From an uncultured Chloroflexota bacterium (GTDB taxonomy: Bacteria; Chloroflexota; Dehalococcoidia; GIF9; AB-539-J10), in the NCBI GenBank assembly GCA_903884455.1, contig CAISEW010000041.1, positions 1 through 64,000 on the forward strand: a stretch of DNA of 64,000 nucleotides, written 5' to 3'. The notes beneath the pieces are model-generated. The model saw nothing but the letters and a program-made list of their open reading frames with translations, had not been told where the DNA came from and searched no databases. Numbering within the stretch: the stretch's first letter is position 1; each line of letters opens with the position of its first letter. Shown here in pieces: positions 18,484 to 26,734 of this stretch. The translations under genes and the position numbers were made by a program.

Positions 18484-18509
18484 ACAATTAAAGTGGAATG
18501 CTTTATAAT
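18481..18509 (+). promoter_or_regulatory. promoter of the nfi-derived leader frame and hppA
   Basis: TTTACA (18481-18486), 17-nt spacer, TATAAT (18504-18509): one mismatch from the sigma-70 consensus. A second TATAAT at 18518-18523 ends 6 nt before ATG 18530. The sequence from AATGCTTTATAAT onward is copied from, or into, the nfi promoter at 21231-21243. Confidence 0.65.
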
Positions 18510-18529
18510 CCAAGATTTATAATCAAGAT

Positions 18530-18688
18530 ATGAGAGTGCATGCATTACACGGGTGGGAGGTGCGCGTTGCCCGGGCAAGGGAAATACAATTGAGCCTGGC
18601 GAAAAAGGTGGTAACTGAAAACGAAGTTATTAACCTACCCCATTCTGTTGATGGTCAAGGGATGGCTCATCCCAGGAGGTTTAACTAA
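18530..18688 (+). CDS. 52-codon leader frame derived from endonuclease V (internally deleted nfi copy)
   Basis: An intact short frame that aligns to nfi at 21251: residues 1-35 match the nfi N-terminus (HGWEVRVARAREIQLSLAKK, TENEVIN) and residues 41-50 match the conserved DGQGIAHPRR block, with about 120 codons deleted between. It keeps its reading frame through the deletion and stops at TAA, which overlaps the hppA ATG as TAATG. Its final codons (AGG AGG) form the hppA Shine-Dalgarno. It cannot be an active nuclease, since the catalytic Asp regions are gone. It could be a relic or a working coupling leader. Confidence 0.6.
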   Translation: MRVHALHGWEVRVARAREIQLSLAKKVVTENEVINLPHSVDGQGMAHPRRFN

Positions 18689-21000
18689 TGAATATAACAC
18701 TGTTTGAAGTCTTCCGTACTGGCGTTGCCACTGACTTTGAAAGGTATGCTTTAATCGCTGTCCTAGTAGTGGCTGTATGTGGTTTACTTTATGCCGCTTT
18801 TCTTAACCGCCAGATCATGAGGGAGCCGGAGGGGACGGAAAAAATGAAGCGTCTATCCATGGCTATCCGCACTGGCGGCAATGCTTATCTTAGGCGGCAG
18901 TTCCGCACTATACTCGTGATTTTCTTTGTCTTAGCAGTGTTTGTATTTTTCACCGGGTGGTTTTCTCCATCAAAATACAACCCCAACTGGGTTATCGGTC
19001 TGGGTCGCGCTGGTGGCTTCTTGATAGGTGCTCTATTCTCTGCCCTGGTAGGTTACCTGGGTATGAATATGGCGATGCGAGGCAATGTCAGGGTGGCTCA
19101 AGCTGCCCGCAGCAGTTTTGCCAAGGCTCTCAAGATAGGCTATCGCACCGGCACTGTAACCGGCATGCTCACCGACGGTCTTGGGCTTCTCGGTGGCACT
19201 GTACTCTTCATTATCTTCTTTAAGGATGCTCCCTTGGTGCTAATAGGCTTTGGTTTCGGCGGCACGCTACTTGCCCTGTTTATGCGTGTTGGTGGTGGCA
19301 TTTATACCAAAGCTGCTGATGTTGGGGCTGACCTGGTGGGTAAGGTAGAAAAGGGTATCCCTGAGGATGACCCCCGAAATGCCGCGGTGATTGCTGACCA
19401 GGTTGGCGATAACGTAGGTGACTGTGCCGGAATGGCAGCCGATATCTTTGAGTCTTACGAAGTTACCATTGTTGCTGCTTTAATCTTAGGGATTTTGCTA
19501 ACCATTGCCACTGGCGCCCTTTACTGGATTATCTTGCCGCTTTTGATACGGGCTTGCGGCGTTCTGGGTTCCATTATTAGCACCTATACGGTTGGGCGTG
19601 GTAAGGGGGAGAATGCGATGGATGCTATACACCGTGCTTACTGGCTCGGTGCGGCAATCACTTGTGTATCTGCCTTCCTTTTTGCCCATTTTTACTGCCA
19701 CGACCTTCGTTTCTTCTGGGTGATAATGATAGGTGTATTCTTAGCCATAGCCACAAACTATATCGCCGATTACTACACTGGAGACAGACATGCCCCAGTA
19801 AAGGAAATCGCCAAATCAACCAAAACTGGACCAGCTACTGTCATCCTCTCCGGGTTTGGCTGGGGATTTGAGAGCACTGTTATGGCTATACTTGCTATTG
19901 CATTAGCCATCTTAGGCTCAGCAATCGTGTGGCGGAATGGTATCCCCGGTTTCGACATGATATCAGGCATGCCAGCAAGTTTACTCTGCATATTCTACGG
20001 CGTAGCTCTTTGCGGCATTGGTCTACTTACCTTGACCGGCAACAATATTGCCATGGATACCTTTGGTCCCGTGGTTGATAATGCCAATGGCATCGGGGAA
20101 ATGGCAAAGCTCGAACCTGAGACTCGCCAGACTTTGAATGACCTGGATGCGGTAGGCAACACTACCAAGGCTATCACCAAGTGCATTGCTATCGCTTCGG
20201 CAGTCCTGGCAGCAGTGGCTCTATTTGCTGCCTTCTACGCCGACTATCAGCTTAAAACAATTGACTTAATTCAGTGGAAGGTCTTCGTTGCCTTCCTTAT
20301 CGGGGGTGCCATACCGTTTCTGTTCAGTTCTCTCACCATTAGAGCTGTGGGTAGAGCGGCACATGAGATTATAAATGAGGTGCGTTACCAGTTTGCCAAT
20401 GTTAAAGGAGTCTGGGAAGGCACAGTTGACCCTGACTATGCTAGGGTGGTTTCTATTTGCACTGGAGCGGCTCAGAGAGAGTTGATCACTCCGGCACTTT
20501 TGGCTGTCCTTTCACCCATAGCCATAGGCTTACTCCTTGGCCTGGAAGCGCTGGCAGGATTCCTGGCAGGGGTGATACTGGTGGGGCAACTCCTGGCAGT
20601 ATATATGGCAAATACGGGGAATGCCTGGGACAATGCCAAGAAGTCCATTGAAGACGGGTTATACGGTGGCAAAGGCTCCGAGGCGCACAAGGCAGCGGTG
20701 ATAGGCGATACCGTAGGTGACCCGCTTAAAGACACCGCCGGGCCAGCTTTGAACCCGCTGATTAAAGTCATTAACCTGGTTTCGGTCCTTGCTGCCGCAC
20801 TGATGGTGGTAGTAGTGAACGGTCAAATTGTGCCGCGGGGACTCACACCGGTTACCGTCAGCGTAGCGGTGGCAGCGATTATAGTCATACTTGTAGCCGT
20901 CTGGCGTTCGAGGAAAGAGGAATCCTTCGGTCGCGAATACGAAACAATGGAAGGGGTTTCCACAACGAATCCAGGAAAACAGGGCCCGCCCAACAAATGA
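18688..21000 (+). CDS. hppA: membrane-bound proton-pumping pyrophosphatase
   Basis: 770 residues with about 16 membrane helices. It couples pyrophosphate hydrolysis to cation export. The substrate site is visible as TKAADVGADLVGKVEKGIPE and DDPRNAAVIADQVGDNVGDC, with the second acidic cluster at GDTVGDPLKDTAGPALNPL. The K+-dependence determinant reads GNTTKAITK: Lys at this position marks the K+-independent, H+-pumping class. The start overlaps the short nfi-derived frame, with AGGAGG at 18674-18679. Confidence 0.94.
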   Translation: MNITLFEVFRTGVATDFERYALIAVLVVAVCGLLYAAFLNRQIMREPEGTEKMKRLSMAIRTGGNAYLRRQFRTILVIFFVLAVFVFFTGWFSPSKYNPNWVIGLGRAGGFLIGALFSALVGYLGMNMAMRGNVRVAQAARSSFAKALKIGYRTGTVTGMLTDGLGLLGGTVLFIIFFKDAPLVLIGFGFGGTLLALFMRVGGGIYTKAADVGADLVGKVEKGIPEDDPRNAAVIADQVGDNVGDCAGMAADIFESYEVTIVAALILGILLTIATGALYWIILPLLIRACGVLGSIISTYTVGRGKGENAMDAIHRAYWLGAAITCVSAFLFAHFYCHDLRFFWVIMIGVFLAIATNYIADYYTGDRHAPVKEIAKSTKTGPATVILSGFGWGFESTVMAILAIALAILGSAIVWRNGIPGFDMISGMPASLLCIFYGVALCGIGLLTLTGNNIAMDTFGPVVDNANGIGEMAKLEPETRQTLNDLDAVGNTTKAITKCIAIASAVLAAVALFAAFYADYQLKTIDLIQWKVFVAFLIGGAIPFLFSSLTIRAVGRAAHEIINEVRYQFANVKGVWEGTVDPDYARVVSICTGAAQRELITPALLAVLSPIAIGLLLGLEALAGFLAGVILVGQLLAVYMANTGNAWDNAKKSIEDGLYGGKGSEAHKAAVIGDTVGDPLKDTAGPALNPLIKVINLVSVLAAALMVVVVNGQIVPRGLTPVTVSVAVAAIIVILVAVWRSRKEESFGREYETMEGVSTTNPGKQGPPNK

Positions 21001-21215
21001 AAGCTAAGGGGCCGTAATACTAGATGATGTAACGCTCCCTCGGGCTTGGTTTCTATCACTCACAGGAAGCGTAGAAGCGTACCTGGATACTCTCCCTGGT
21101 GGGGGTTTAGAGGGGGAAATTTCACAAGGTTTCACCTCGGCTATTCCTCTCCCTTGGAAGGACAGGAATTCTATACAAAGCCATGGGAAAGACTATAAAT
21201 TGTTGTTTTCGAGCT

Positions 21216-21243
21216 TTGTCATAAAGTAGCAATGCTTTATAAT
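21216..21243 (+). promoter_or_regulatory. promoter of nfi
   Basis: TTGTCA (21216-21221), 16-nt spacer, TATAAT (21238-21243). The ATG of nfi is 7 nt after the -10 box, so the transcript is probably leaderless. The -10 region is shared with the copy at 18495-18509. Confidence 0.6.
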
Positions 21244-21250
21244 AAGCTGT

Positions 21251-21952
21251 ATGGTAGTGCACAAATTACACGACTGGGAGGTGAGCGTTGCCCGAGCGAG
21301 GGAAATACAATTGAGCCTGGCGAAAAGGGTGGTAACTGAAAACGAAGTTATTAACCCACACCTCGTTGCCGGTATTGACATATCTTCTCCTGATGCTCAG
21401 GGCGTAGCCAGAGGAGCAGTGGTAGTTCTCCGTTACCCCGAGTTTAGCATGGTCGAGGTAAAGGTAGTGGAAGGTAAGATTACATTTCCCTATATTCCTG
21501 GTCTATTGTCTTTTCGAGAAAGTCCCTTGATTCTGGCTGCCTGTGAAAAAATAAATAATACTCCCGACCTTATTCTGATTGATGGTCAAGGGATTGCTCA
21601 TCCCAGGAGATTGGGGCTCGCCTCACATGTGGGACTCTTTCTCGATTTGCCTACTATAGGCTGTGCAAAATCTATCCTTTGTGGCCAGCATCGGCCTGTG
21701 GGAGAAGAGGCTGGCTCTCATGCTGAACTGCTTGATAATGGGGAGCTTGTTGGAGCAGCGTTAAGGACTAAATCTGGAGTGAGGCCAATATATGTTTCTG
21801 TGGGTCATAAAATTGACCTGGCATCGGCTTTACAATGGGTGATAAAGTGCTGCCGTGGTTATAGACTTCCTGAACCTACCCGCTTGGCTCACCTTGCTGC
21901 CGGAGGAATGTTGACCTCCGAACCGAGCTGCCAAGGGAAATTATTTAATTAA
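21251..21952 (+). CDS. nfi: endonuclease V (deoxyinosine 3' endonuclease)
   Basis: 233 residues. Cuts DNA one base 3' of deoxyinosine. Conserved blocks are present: VAGIDISS (first catalytic Asp), FPYIPGLLSFRESP (Tyr wedge and catalytic Glu), LILIDGQGIAHPRRLGLASH (Asp and substrate loop) and GCAKSILCGQ. Length is normal. No ribosome binding site precedes the ATG. It heads a run nfi-prfB-peptidase-radC with gaps of 12 nt or less. A truncated copy of its ends lies upstream of hppA. Confidence 0.93.
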   Translation: MVVHKLHDWEVSVARAREIQLSLAKRVVTENEVINPHLVAGIDISSPDAQGVARGAVVVLRYPEFSMVEVKVVEGKITFPYIPGLLSFRESPLILAACEKINNTPDLILIDGQGIAHPRRLGLASHVGLFLDLPTIGCAKSILCGQHRPVGEEAGSHAELLDNGELVGAALRTKSGVRPIYVSVGHKIDLASALQWVIKCCRGYRLPEPTRLAHLAAGGMLTSEPSCQGKLFN

Positions 21953-21964
21953 GGAGTATTTCAG

Positions 21965-23063
21965 ATGCAAGAAGAGAAAGAAAACCTAGAAGCCTTGCTT
22001 CGCCAAATCTCAGACATCATGGTGCATCTTTGACGTCCCGGGCAGGGAAAAAGAAATTGCCAGGATAGAGGCAGAGTCAGCCCAACCTGATTTTTGGCGT
22101 GACCCGGCTAAAGCTCAAGCTATCATGCGGGAGCTCAGGGGCCAGAAGAATCTAGCCAATGTTTGGCGCGGGCTGGAGAAGAAAGCCACCGATCTGCTGG
22201 AAATGATTGTTCTAGCTATTGGGGAGGAAGATTACTCTCTTAAGGAAGAGATACAACTGGAACTAAAAAAGCTGAGCTCTCGGTTTGAACAGTTGGAGAG
22301 CCAGCAGCTTTTTACTGGCGATTACGATAGTCGAAATGCCATGCTTGCCTTTCATGCTGGTGCTGGTGGCACAGAGTCTCAGGATTGGGCAAACATGTTG
22401 CTCAGGATGTACTTGAGGTGGGCAGAGCGGCATGATTATGAAGCTGAAGTCTTAGATGTCTCCCCGGGAGAAGAGGCTGGTATCAAAAGTGCTATCGTGG
22501 AGATTAAGGGGGATTATGTCTATGGCTATCTCAAAAGTGAGCATGGGGTACACAGATTGGTACGGCTGTCCCCCTTTGATGCTGACCATGCTCGCCACAC
22601 ATCTTTTGTCCTGGTGGAAGTCCTCCCTGAAGCTGAAGAGACGGTGGATGTCAAAATAAACCCGGAAGACTTGAGAATAGATACTTTCAGATCCAGTGGT
22701 CCTGGCGGGCAACATATGCAGAAGACAAGCAGCGCTGTCAGGATAACTCACTTACCTACAGGGCTGGTAGCTACTTGCCAAGGTCAGAGGTCTCAGCACC
22801 AAAACAAGGAAGCTGCGTTGAAAGTCCTTTATTCTCGCCTCCTAGAACTTGACCGCAAGAAGAAAGAGGAGGAGAGAGCCAAGATAAAAGGTGAGCGTAT
22901 TGAAGCGAGTTGGGGAAATCAAATTAGAAGTTATGTTCTTCACCCCTACAAAATGGTGAAGGATCACCGCACCGATTATGAGGTTCACGATGCCGAAGCT
23001 GTGTTAGATGGAGAACTAGATGGATTTATCACTGACTACCTTCGGTCTAGAGTAGGGGAATGA
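21965..23063 (+). CDS. prfB: peptide chain release factor 2 (programmed +1 frameshift)
   Basis: Assembled across a shift: codons 1-22 (MQEEKENLEALLRQISDIMV...) run from ATG 21965 to an in-frame TGA at 22031, and the +1 frame from GAC 22032 gives the remaining 343 residues (DVPGREKEIARIEAE...). Total ~365, normal for RF2. The stop-recognition SPF motif (RLSPFDADHARHTSF) and catalytic GGQ motif (SSGPGGQHMQKTSSAV) are intact. RF2 recognises UGA/UAA, so the shift autoregulates it. ATG follows AAGGAG. The stop overlaps the next gene (ATGA). Confidence 0.95.
22022..22034 (+). promoter_or_regulatory. RF2 +1 frameshift site
   Basis: CTT TGA C at 22028-22034 is the canonical slip codon, stop and following C. 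The usual internal Shine-Dalgarno (AGGGGG three nt upstream) is weak here, reading ATGGTG. Confidence 0.9.
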
Positions 23064-24298
23064 TTAGACGCATTGCTTTATTAACTTGGGCGCTTCTCAT
23101 GCTTTTAAGCCCCTCCCTCGTCGCAGCCCAGGTTGGTATTACAGTTACAGCTAGCAATGTGGATGTGAGTTTCCCAAGCCAGGCTGTGTTCACTGTTAAT
23201 GCTGAAAGCTATGTTGATATCGTTGATGTCCGTCTTTATTACCAGGTGAATAAGATGAACTACGCTGAAGTTGTCAGTGAGGGTTGGGCTGATTTTACTC
23301 CAGCAAGCAAGGTAGAGGCTAATTGGACGTGGGATATGACGAATGCCAGCTTGCCCCCTGGTGCTGAAGTCACATATTGGTGGAGGATTGAGGATGCTGC
23401 CGGGAACAAAATTGAGACCTCACCCAAGATAATGCATTTCGATGACGGTCGCTATACTTGGCAGAGCTTGACTGGTACCGTACCTCAGGATGGCGAGCTG
23501 ACCCTTTTCTGGTATACAGGCAGCGATTCTTTCGCCCGAGAGTTGATGGATGCTTGTCAAGAAGGACTTGCCAGATTGACCCAGGATATTGGTACCTATC
23601 CAAAGAGGCCCATCAAGATATATATTTATGCCTCCGATAGTGATTTAAAGGGGGCTATGATTTCTTCTAACGAATGGAGTGGCGGCGTTGCCTTTACTGA
23701 TTTTGGCATAATCGCTATTAGTATTTCACCGAGCGAACTTGATTGGGGCAAAAAGGCGCTGGTTCACGAGCTGACGCATCTTGTTGTTCGTCAGGCGACT
23801 TTTAGCCCCTATGGGCAGCTTCCTCTCTGGCTTGACGAAGGATTAGCTATGTATAACGAGGGCGGGCTTGACCCTGTTCTTCGCTCCTATCTAGAAGAGG
23901 CTATTTTGAAAGATGAACTTATTTCTGTGCGCAGCCTGTGCAGTCCCTTTTCCGCTTACTCTGAAAAAGCTTACCTTTCCTATGCTGAAAGCTATAGCCT
24001 TGTGGAGTACCTTCTGGATAATTATGGACAGGACAAGATGCTCGATTTATTAGCTCTTTTGAAGCAGGGTAATACCTATGATGAAGCTTTGACCGAAGTC
24101 TATGGTTTTGATATGGATGGTCTTGATGCTTGTTGGCGCGCAACGCTGACGAGCCCGGTAGTTCCAGCTCCAAGGACATCGCTACCTCCTGCTTTGATTG
24201 CTGTGTTAGCGGCATTAGCGACAACACTGACCTTATGGGGTGCTCTGGCTCTGGAGAAGCGGACCTGGCGAAGGTCGTCTGGGAAATCAACCATGTAA
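23060..24298 (+). CDS. membrane-anchored peptidase MA family metallopeptidase
   Basis: 412 residues. N-terminal signal peptide (IALLTWALLMLLSPSLVAAQ), an Ig-like N-terminal half, then a gluzincin-type catalytic part with HEXXH in ALVHELTHLVV and the downstream Glu in WLDEGLAMYNEGG. A C-terminal membrane helix (ALIAVLAALATTLTLWGALA) ends in a short positive tail, so the enzyme is tethered outside. Substrate unknown. It starts within the prfB stop (ATGA overlap) and is 8 nt from radC, inside the same operon. Confidence 0.82.
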   Translation: MIRRIALLTWALLMLLSPSLVAAQVGITVTASNVDVSFPSQAVFTVNAESYVDIVDVRLYYQVNKMNYAEVVSEGWADFTPASKVEANWTWDMTNASLPPGAEVTYWWRIEDAAGNKIETSPKIMHFDDGRYTWQSLTGTVPQDGELTLFWYTGSDSFARELMDACQEGLARLTQDIGTYPKRPIKIYIYASDSDLKGAMISSNEWSGGVAFTDFGIIAISISPSELDWGKKALVHELTHLVVRQATFSPYGQLPLWLDEGLAMYNEGGLDPVLRSYLEEAILKDELISVRSLCSPFSAYSEKAYLSYAESYSLVEYLLDNYGQDKMLDLLALLKQGNTYDEALTEVYGFDMDGLDACWRATLTSPVVPAPRTSLPPALIAVLAALATTLTLWGALALEKRTWRRSSGKSTM

Positions 24299-24306
24299 GA
24301 TAAGCC

Positions 24307-24996
24307 ATGAAAGACTCTTTTACTGTTCACGATTTACCCCTCAGTGAGCGCCCCCGGGAGAGGCTGCTTAAGCTGGGTAGCGAAGCTCTTTCTGCCCAGG
24401 AAATTTTAGCCTTAATCCTGGGTCGAGGAATTAAAGGTGAGTCTGTCATGGTGACTAGCCAGAAGCTGTTAAGCCGATTTGGCAATCTCAAGGGCGTTGC
24501 CAATGCCTCTATGGAGGAGTTGACTCAGACGAGAGGTATTGGGCCAGCCAAGGCGGCGCAAATTAAAGCTGCCCTTGAATTAAGTAAAAGGCTGGAAGCC
24601 GATGCCGATGAGAACCCCAAGCCGATGCTCAAGTCCCCGGAGGATGTGGCTGCCGAGGTGAGGAGCCAGTTGAAAGGCAAGAAGAAGGAACATTTTTTGG
24701 TACTTTGCCTGGATACTAGAAACAGGTTAATAAATTGCAAGCCAGTTTCCATAGGCAGTTTGGACACCAGCATCGTCCATCCCCGTGAAGTGTTTAAGGA
24801 GGCGATATCTTCCTGCGCCGCCTCGGTAATTTTTGCTCATAATCATCCTTCGGGTGACCCTGAGCCATCCAAAGAGGATGTTGAGCTAACCAAGCGGCTG
24901 GCTAAAGCTGGTGAAATCATAGGAATTGATGTCCTTGATCACATCATTGTCTGCGATAAAAGCTATTTAAGTCTGAAGGCTAGAAATTTGTTCTAA
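24307..24996 (+). CDS. radC: RadC family protein (UPF0758, JAMM domain)
   Basis: 229 residues. N-terminal helix-hairpin-helix (LTQTRGIGPAKAAQIKAAL) and a C-terminal JAMM/MPN metal site: FAHNHPSGDPEPSKED with the upstream Glu near VFKEAISS. Role is uncertain; despite the name, a repair function is not established. Other members are tied to mobile elements or recombination. Last gene of the nfi operon. Confidence 0.92.
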   Translation: MKDSFTVHDLPLSERPRERLLKLGSEALSAQEILALILGRGIKGESVMVTSQKLLSRFGNLKGVANASMEELTQTRGIGPAKAAQIKAALELSKRLEADADENPKPMLKSPEDVAAEVRSQLKGKKKEHFLVLCLDTRNRLINCKPVSIGSLDTSIVHPREVFKEAISSCAASVIFAHNHPSGDPEPSKEDVELTKRLAKAGEIIGIDVLDHIIVCDKSYLSLKARNLF

Positions 24997-25049
24997 ATCA
25001 ATTTACTGCGGCTTAATTTCTGAGATATACTATTGGGCAAGCGAGTATC

Positions 25050-26165
25050 ATGAAAACTAGCGAAAGAAGCGAGGTTTTCTTTTTCCCCTATGATAGAGGC
25101 AGAGCTTTCCTCAGAGGGTTGAGGATTCTTTTCTCTAAAGTAGCCAATGTTGTTTCTACGGGTGATTCAGTAGCGGTGAAAGTTCATATGGGAGAATATG
25201 GCGGTAGTGCTTACCTTCGCCCGCCGATAGTGCGCCGAGTATGTGATTTGATTAAGGAAGCTGGGGGCAAACCGTTTGTCACGGATACCACTACTCTTTA
25301 TCCCATGGGGAGATTCACTGCCAGCAAATATCTGTCTACAGCAGCCTACAATGGCTTTACCGAGGAATCGGTAGGAGCGCCTGTGGTTATCGCTGATGGA
25401 GAACGAGGCTATGACGGAGAGTGGGTGGATATTCCCAGGCAGGTTTCTGATTGCTCTTTAGATAAGATAAAGATAGCCAAGAAAATTTTCAATGCCGACT
25501 CTCTGATAGTTCTTTCTCATGTGAAAGGGCATGATCTAGCTGGCTTTGGCGGCTCTATCAAGAATGTGGCTATGGGCTGTGTTACCAAGGAATCGAAGGC
25601 TGCTCAACATAGGGTAAATCGTGGTGTCATCGACCTCTCTAAATGCACAGGTTGTGGACAATGCGTTGAAGCTTGCCCCTTCAAAGTTTTGTCGTTACTT
25701 GAGGAGAAAATGGTTCGTGACGAAGAGAAATGCATGAATTGCAATAGTTGTCTTTATCTTTGCCCGGAGAGTGTTTATTCCATGCCTCCCCAGGCACAGG
25801 AAAGGTTTCAAGTTTCTCTAGCTCACGCTGCCACGGGGGTGCTAAGCCGGTTTCACTCTAAAGTGGCTTTCATCAATTTCGTCCAGGATGTAACGCGATC
25901 GTGTGACTGTGTCGCGCCGTCAGGTTTTCCAGTAGTTCCCGATATTGGCATCCTCGCTTCCACAGATGTGGTAGCTATTGACAAGGCATCGTTGGACTTG
26001 ATTGCTCAAAGCAAGCCCCTAGGCAAATTTGCTAGCATCAACTCTCCCGATATACTAGGCAAGATAAATGGGACGGATAGCCTGGTTCAAATAAGAACCG
26101 CCCAGGAGCTTGGCTTGGGCAACATGACATATGAGCTAAAAGAGCAAAATAAAAATGCAAAATGA
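25050..26165 (+). CDS. DUF362 protein with two 4Fe-4S clusters
   Basis: 371 residues. N-terminal DUF362 domain (VAVKVHMGEYGGSAYLRPPI, SHVKGHDLAGFGGSIKNVAM) followed by a ferredoxin module: CTGCGQCVEACPF and CMNCNSCLYLCPE, two 4Fe-4S motifs. The family is found widely in anaerobes; the reaction is not known. A promoter TTTACT ... TATACT (25002-25031) lies upstream. The C-terminus ends in an AT-rich repeat area (EQNKNAK), so the last few codons may be repeat-derived. Confidence 0.85.
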   Translation: MKTSERSEVFFFPYDRGRAFLRGLRILFSKVANVVSTGDSVAVKVHMGEYGGSAYLRPPIVRRVCDLIKEAGGKPFVTDTTTLYPMGRFTASKYLSTAAYNGFTEESVGAPVVIADGERGYDGEWVDIPRQVSDCSLDKIKIAKKIFNADSLIVLSHVKGHDLAGFGGSIKNVAMGCVTKESKAAQHRVNRGVIDLSKCTGCGQCVEACPFKVLSLLEEKMVRDEEKCMNCNSCLYLCPESVYSMPPQAQERFQVSLAHAATGVLSRFHSKVAFINFVQDVTRSCDCVAPSGFPVVPDIGILASTDVVAIDKASLDLIAQSKPLGKFASINSPDILGKINGTDSLVQIRTAQELGLGNMTYELKEQNKNAK

Positions 26166-26290
26166 CAAGGCAAAATTTCAAAATGGATTTAAGGGGCAAA
26201 GGAAGCAAATGGTTTTTGCATTTTAATTTGTAATTTTGATTTTTTATCTTTGCTTTTTGATATTCCTCTCAAGATTTAATCACTGTTTAG
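26150..26290. repeat. AT-rich MITE-like inverted repeat
   Basis: Left arm AAAATGCAAAATGACAAGG and right arm, read on the minus strand, CAAATTAAAATGCAAAAACC share the AAATGCAAAA word in inverted order, with AT-rich sequence between. The repeat starts within the last codons of the DUF362 gene. Confidence 0.4.
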
Positions 26291-26308
26291 AACACTATAC
26301 AGAGTAAT

Positions 26309-26734
26309 ATGGAAGATATTGACCTGGCTCGCTCTCTTTTGGAGGAAGAGAAATGGAATCTCGTTATAGTGAAGGGAGGGCAAGTTCTTTTCAGCTCCAG
26401 AGAGCGCGGAGTAGCCCCCTTTTTCCAGGCTGTTCAGAGTATGAGAAAGAGTTTACATAATGCTGCAGTGGCTGACCGCATCGTGGGCTTAGCTGTAGCT
26501 ATGCTTTGCCTTCATGCCCGGATAGCCGCGGTGTATGCTGTCATAGCAAGCCAGGGAGCACTTGACATGCTCAAGAAGAAAGGAGTGGCCGTTAGTAGTA
26601 AGAACACAGTTTCTCATATCTCTAACTATGATGGCACAGACTTGTGTCCTTTCGAGAAGCTGGCAGGAAGTTGCCAAAAGCCTTCTCAATTGTTGGCGGC
26701 GTTACAGTCTCTTTTTGCCGAAGGTGACCAGTGA
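26309..26734 (+). CDS. DUF1893 family protein
   Basis: 141 residues. MEDIDLARSLLEEEKWNLVIVKGGQVLFSSRERGVAPFF matches the small DUF1893 family. The middle contains ADRIVGLAVAMLCLHARIAAVYAVIAS. The fold resembles a cytidine-deaminase-like protein, but the function is unknown. A TATACA box (26296-26301) ends 7 nt before the ATG, so it may be leaderless. The stop overlaps the GTG of the next gene by 4 nt (GTGA). Confidence 0.75.
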   Translation: MEDIDLARSLLEEEKWNLVIVKGGQVLFSSRERGVAPFFQAVQSMRKSLHNAAVADRIVGLAVAMLCLHARIAAVYAVIASQGALDMLKKKGVAVSSKNTVSHISNYDGTDLCPFEKLAGSCQKPSQLLAALQSLFAEGDQ

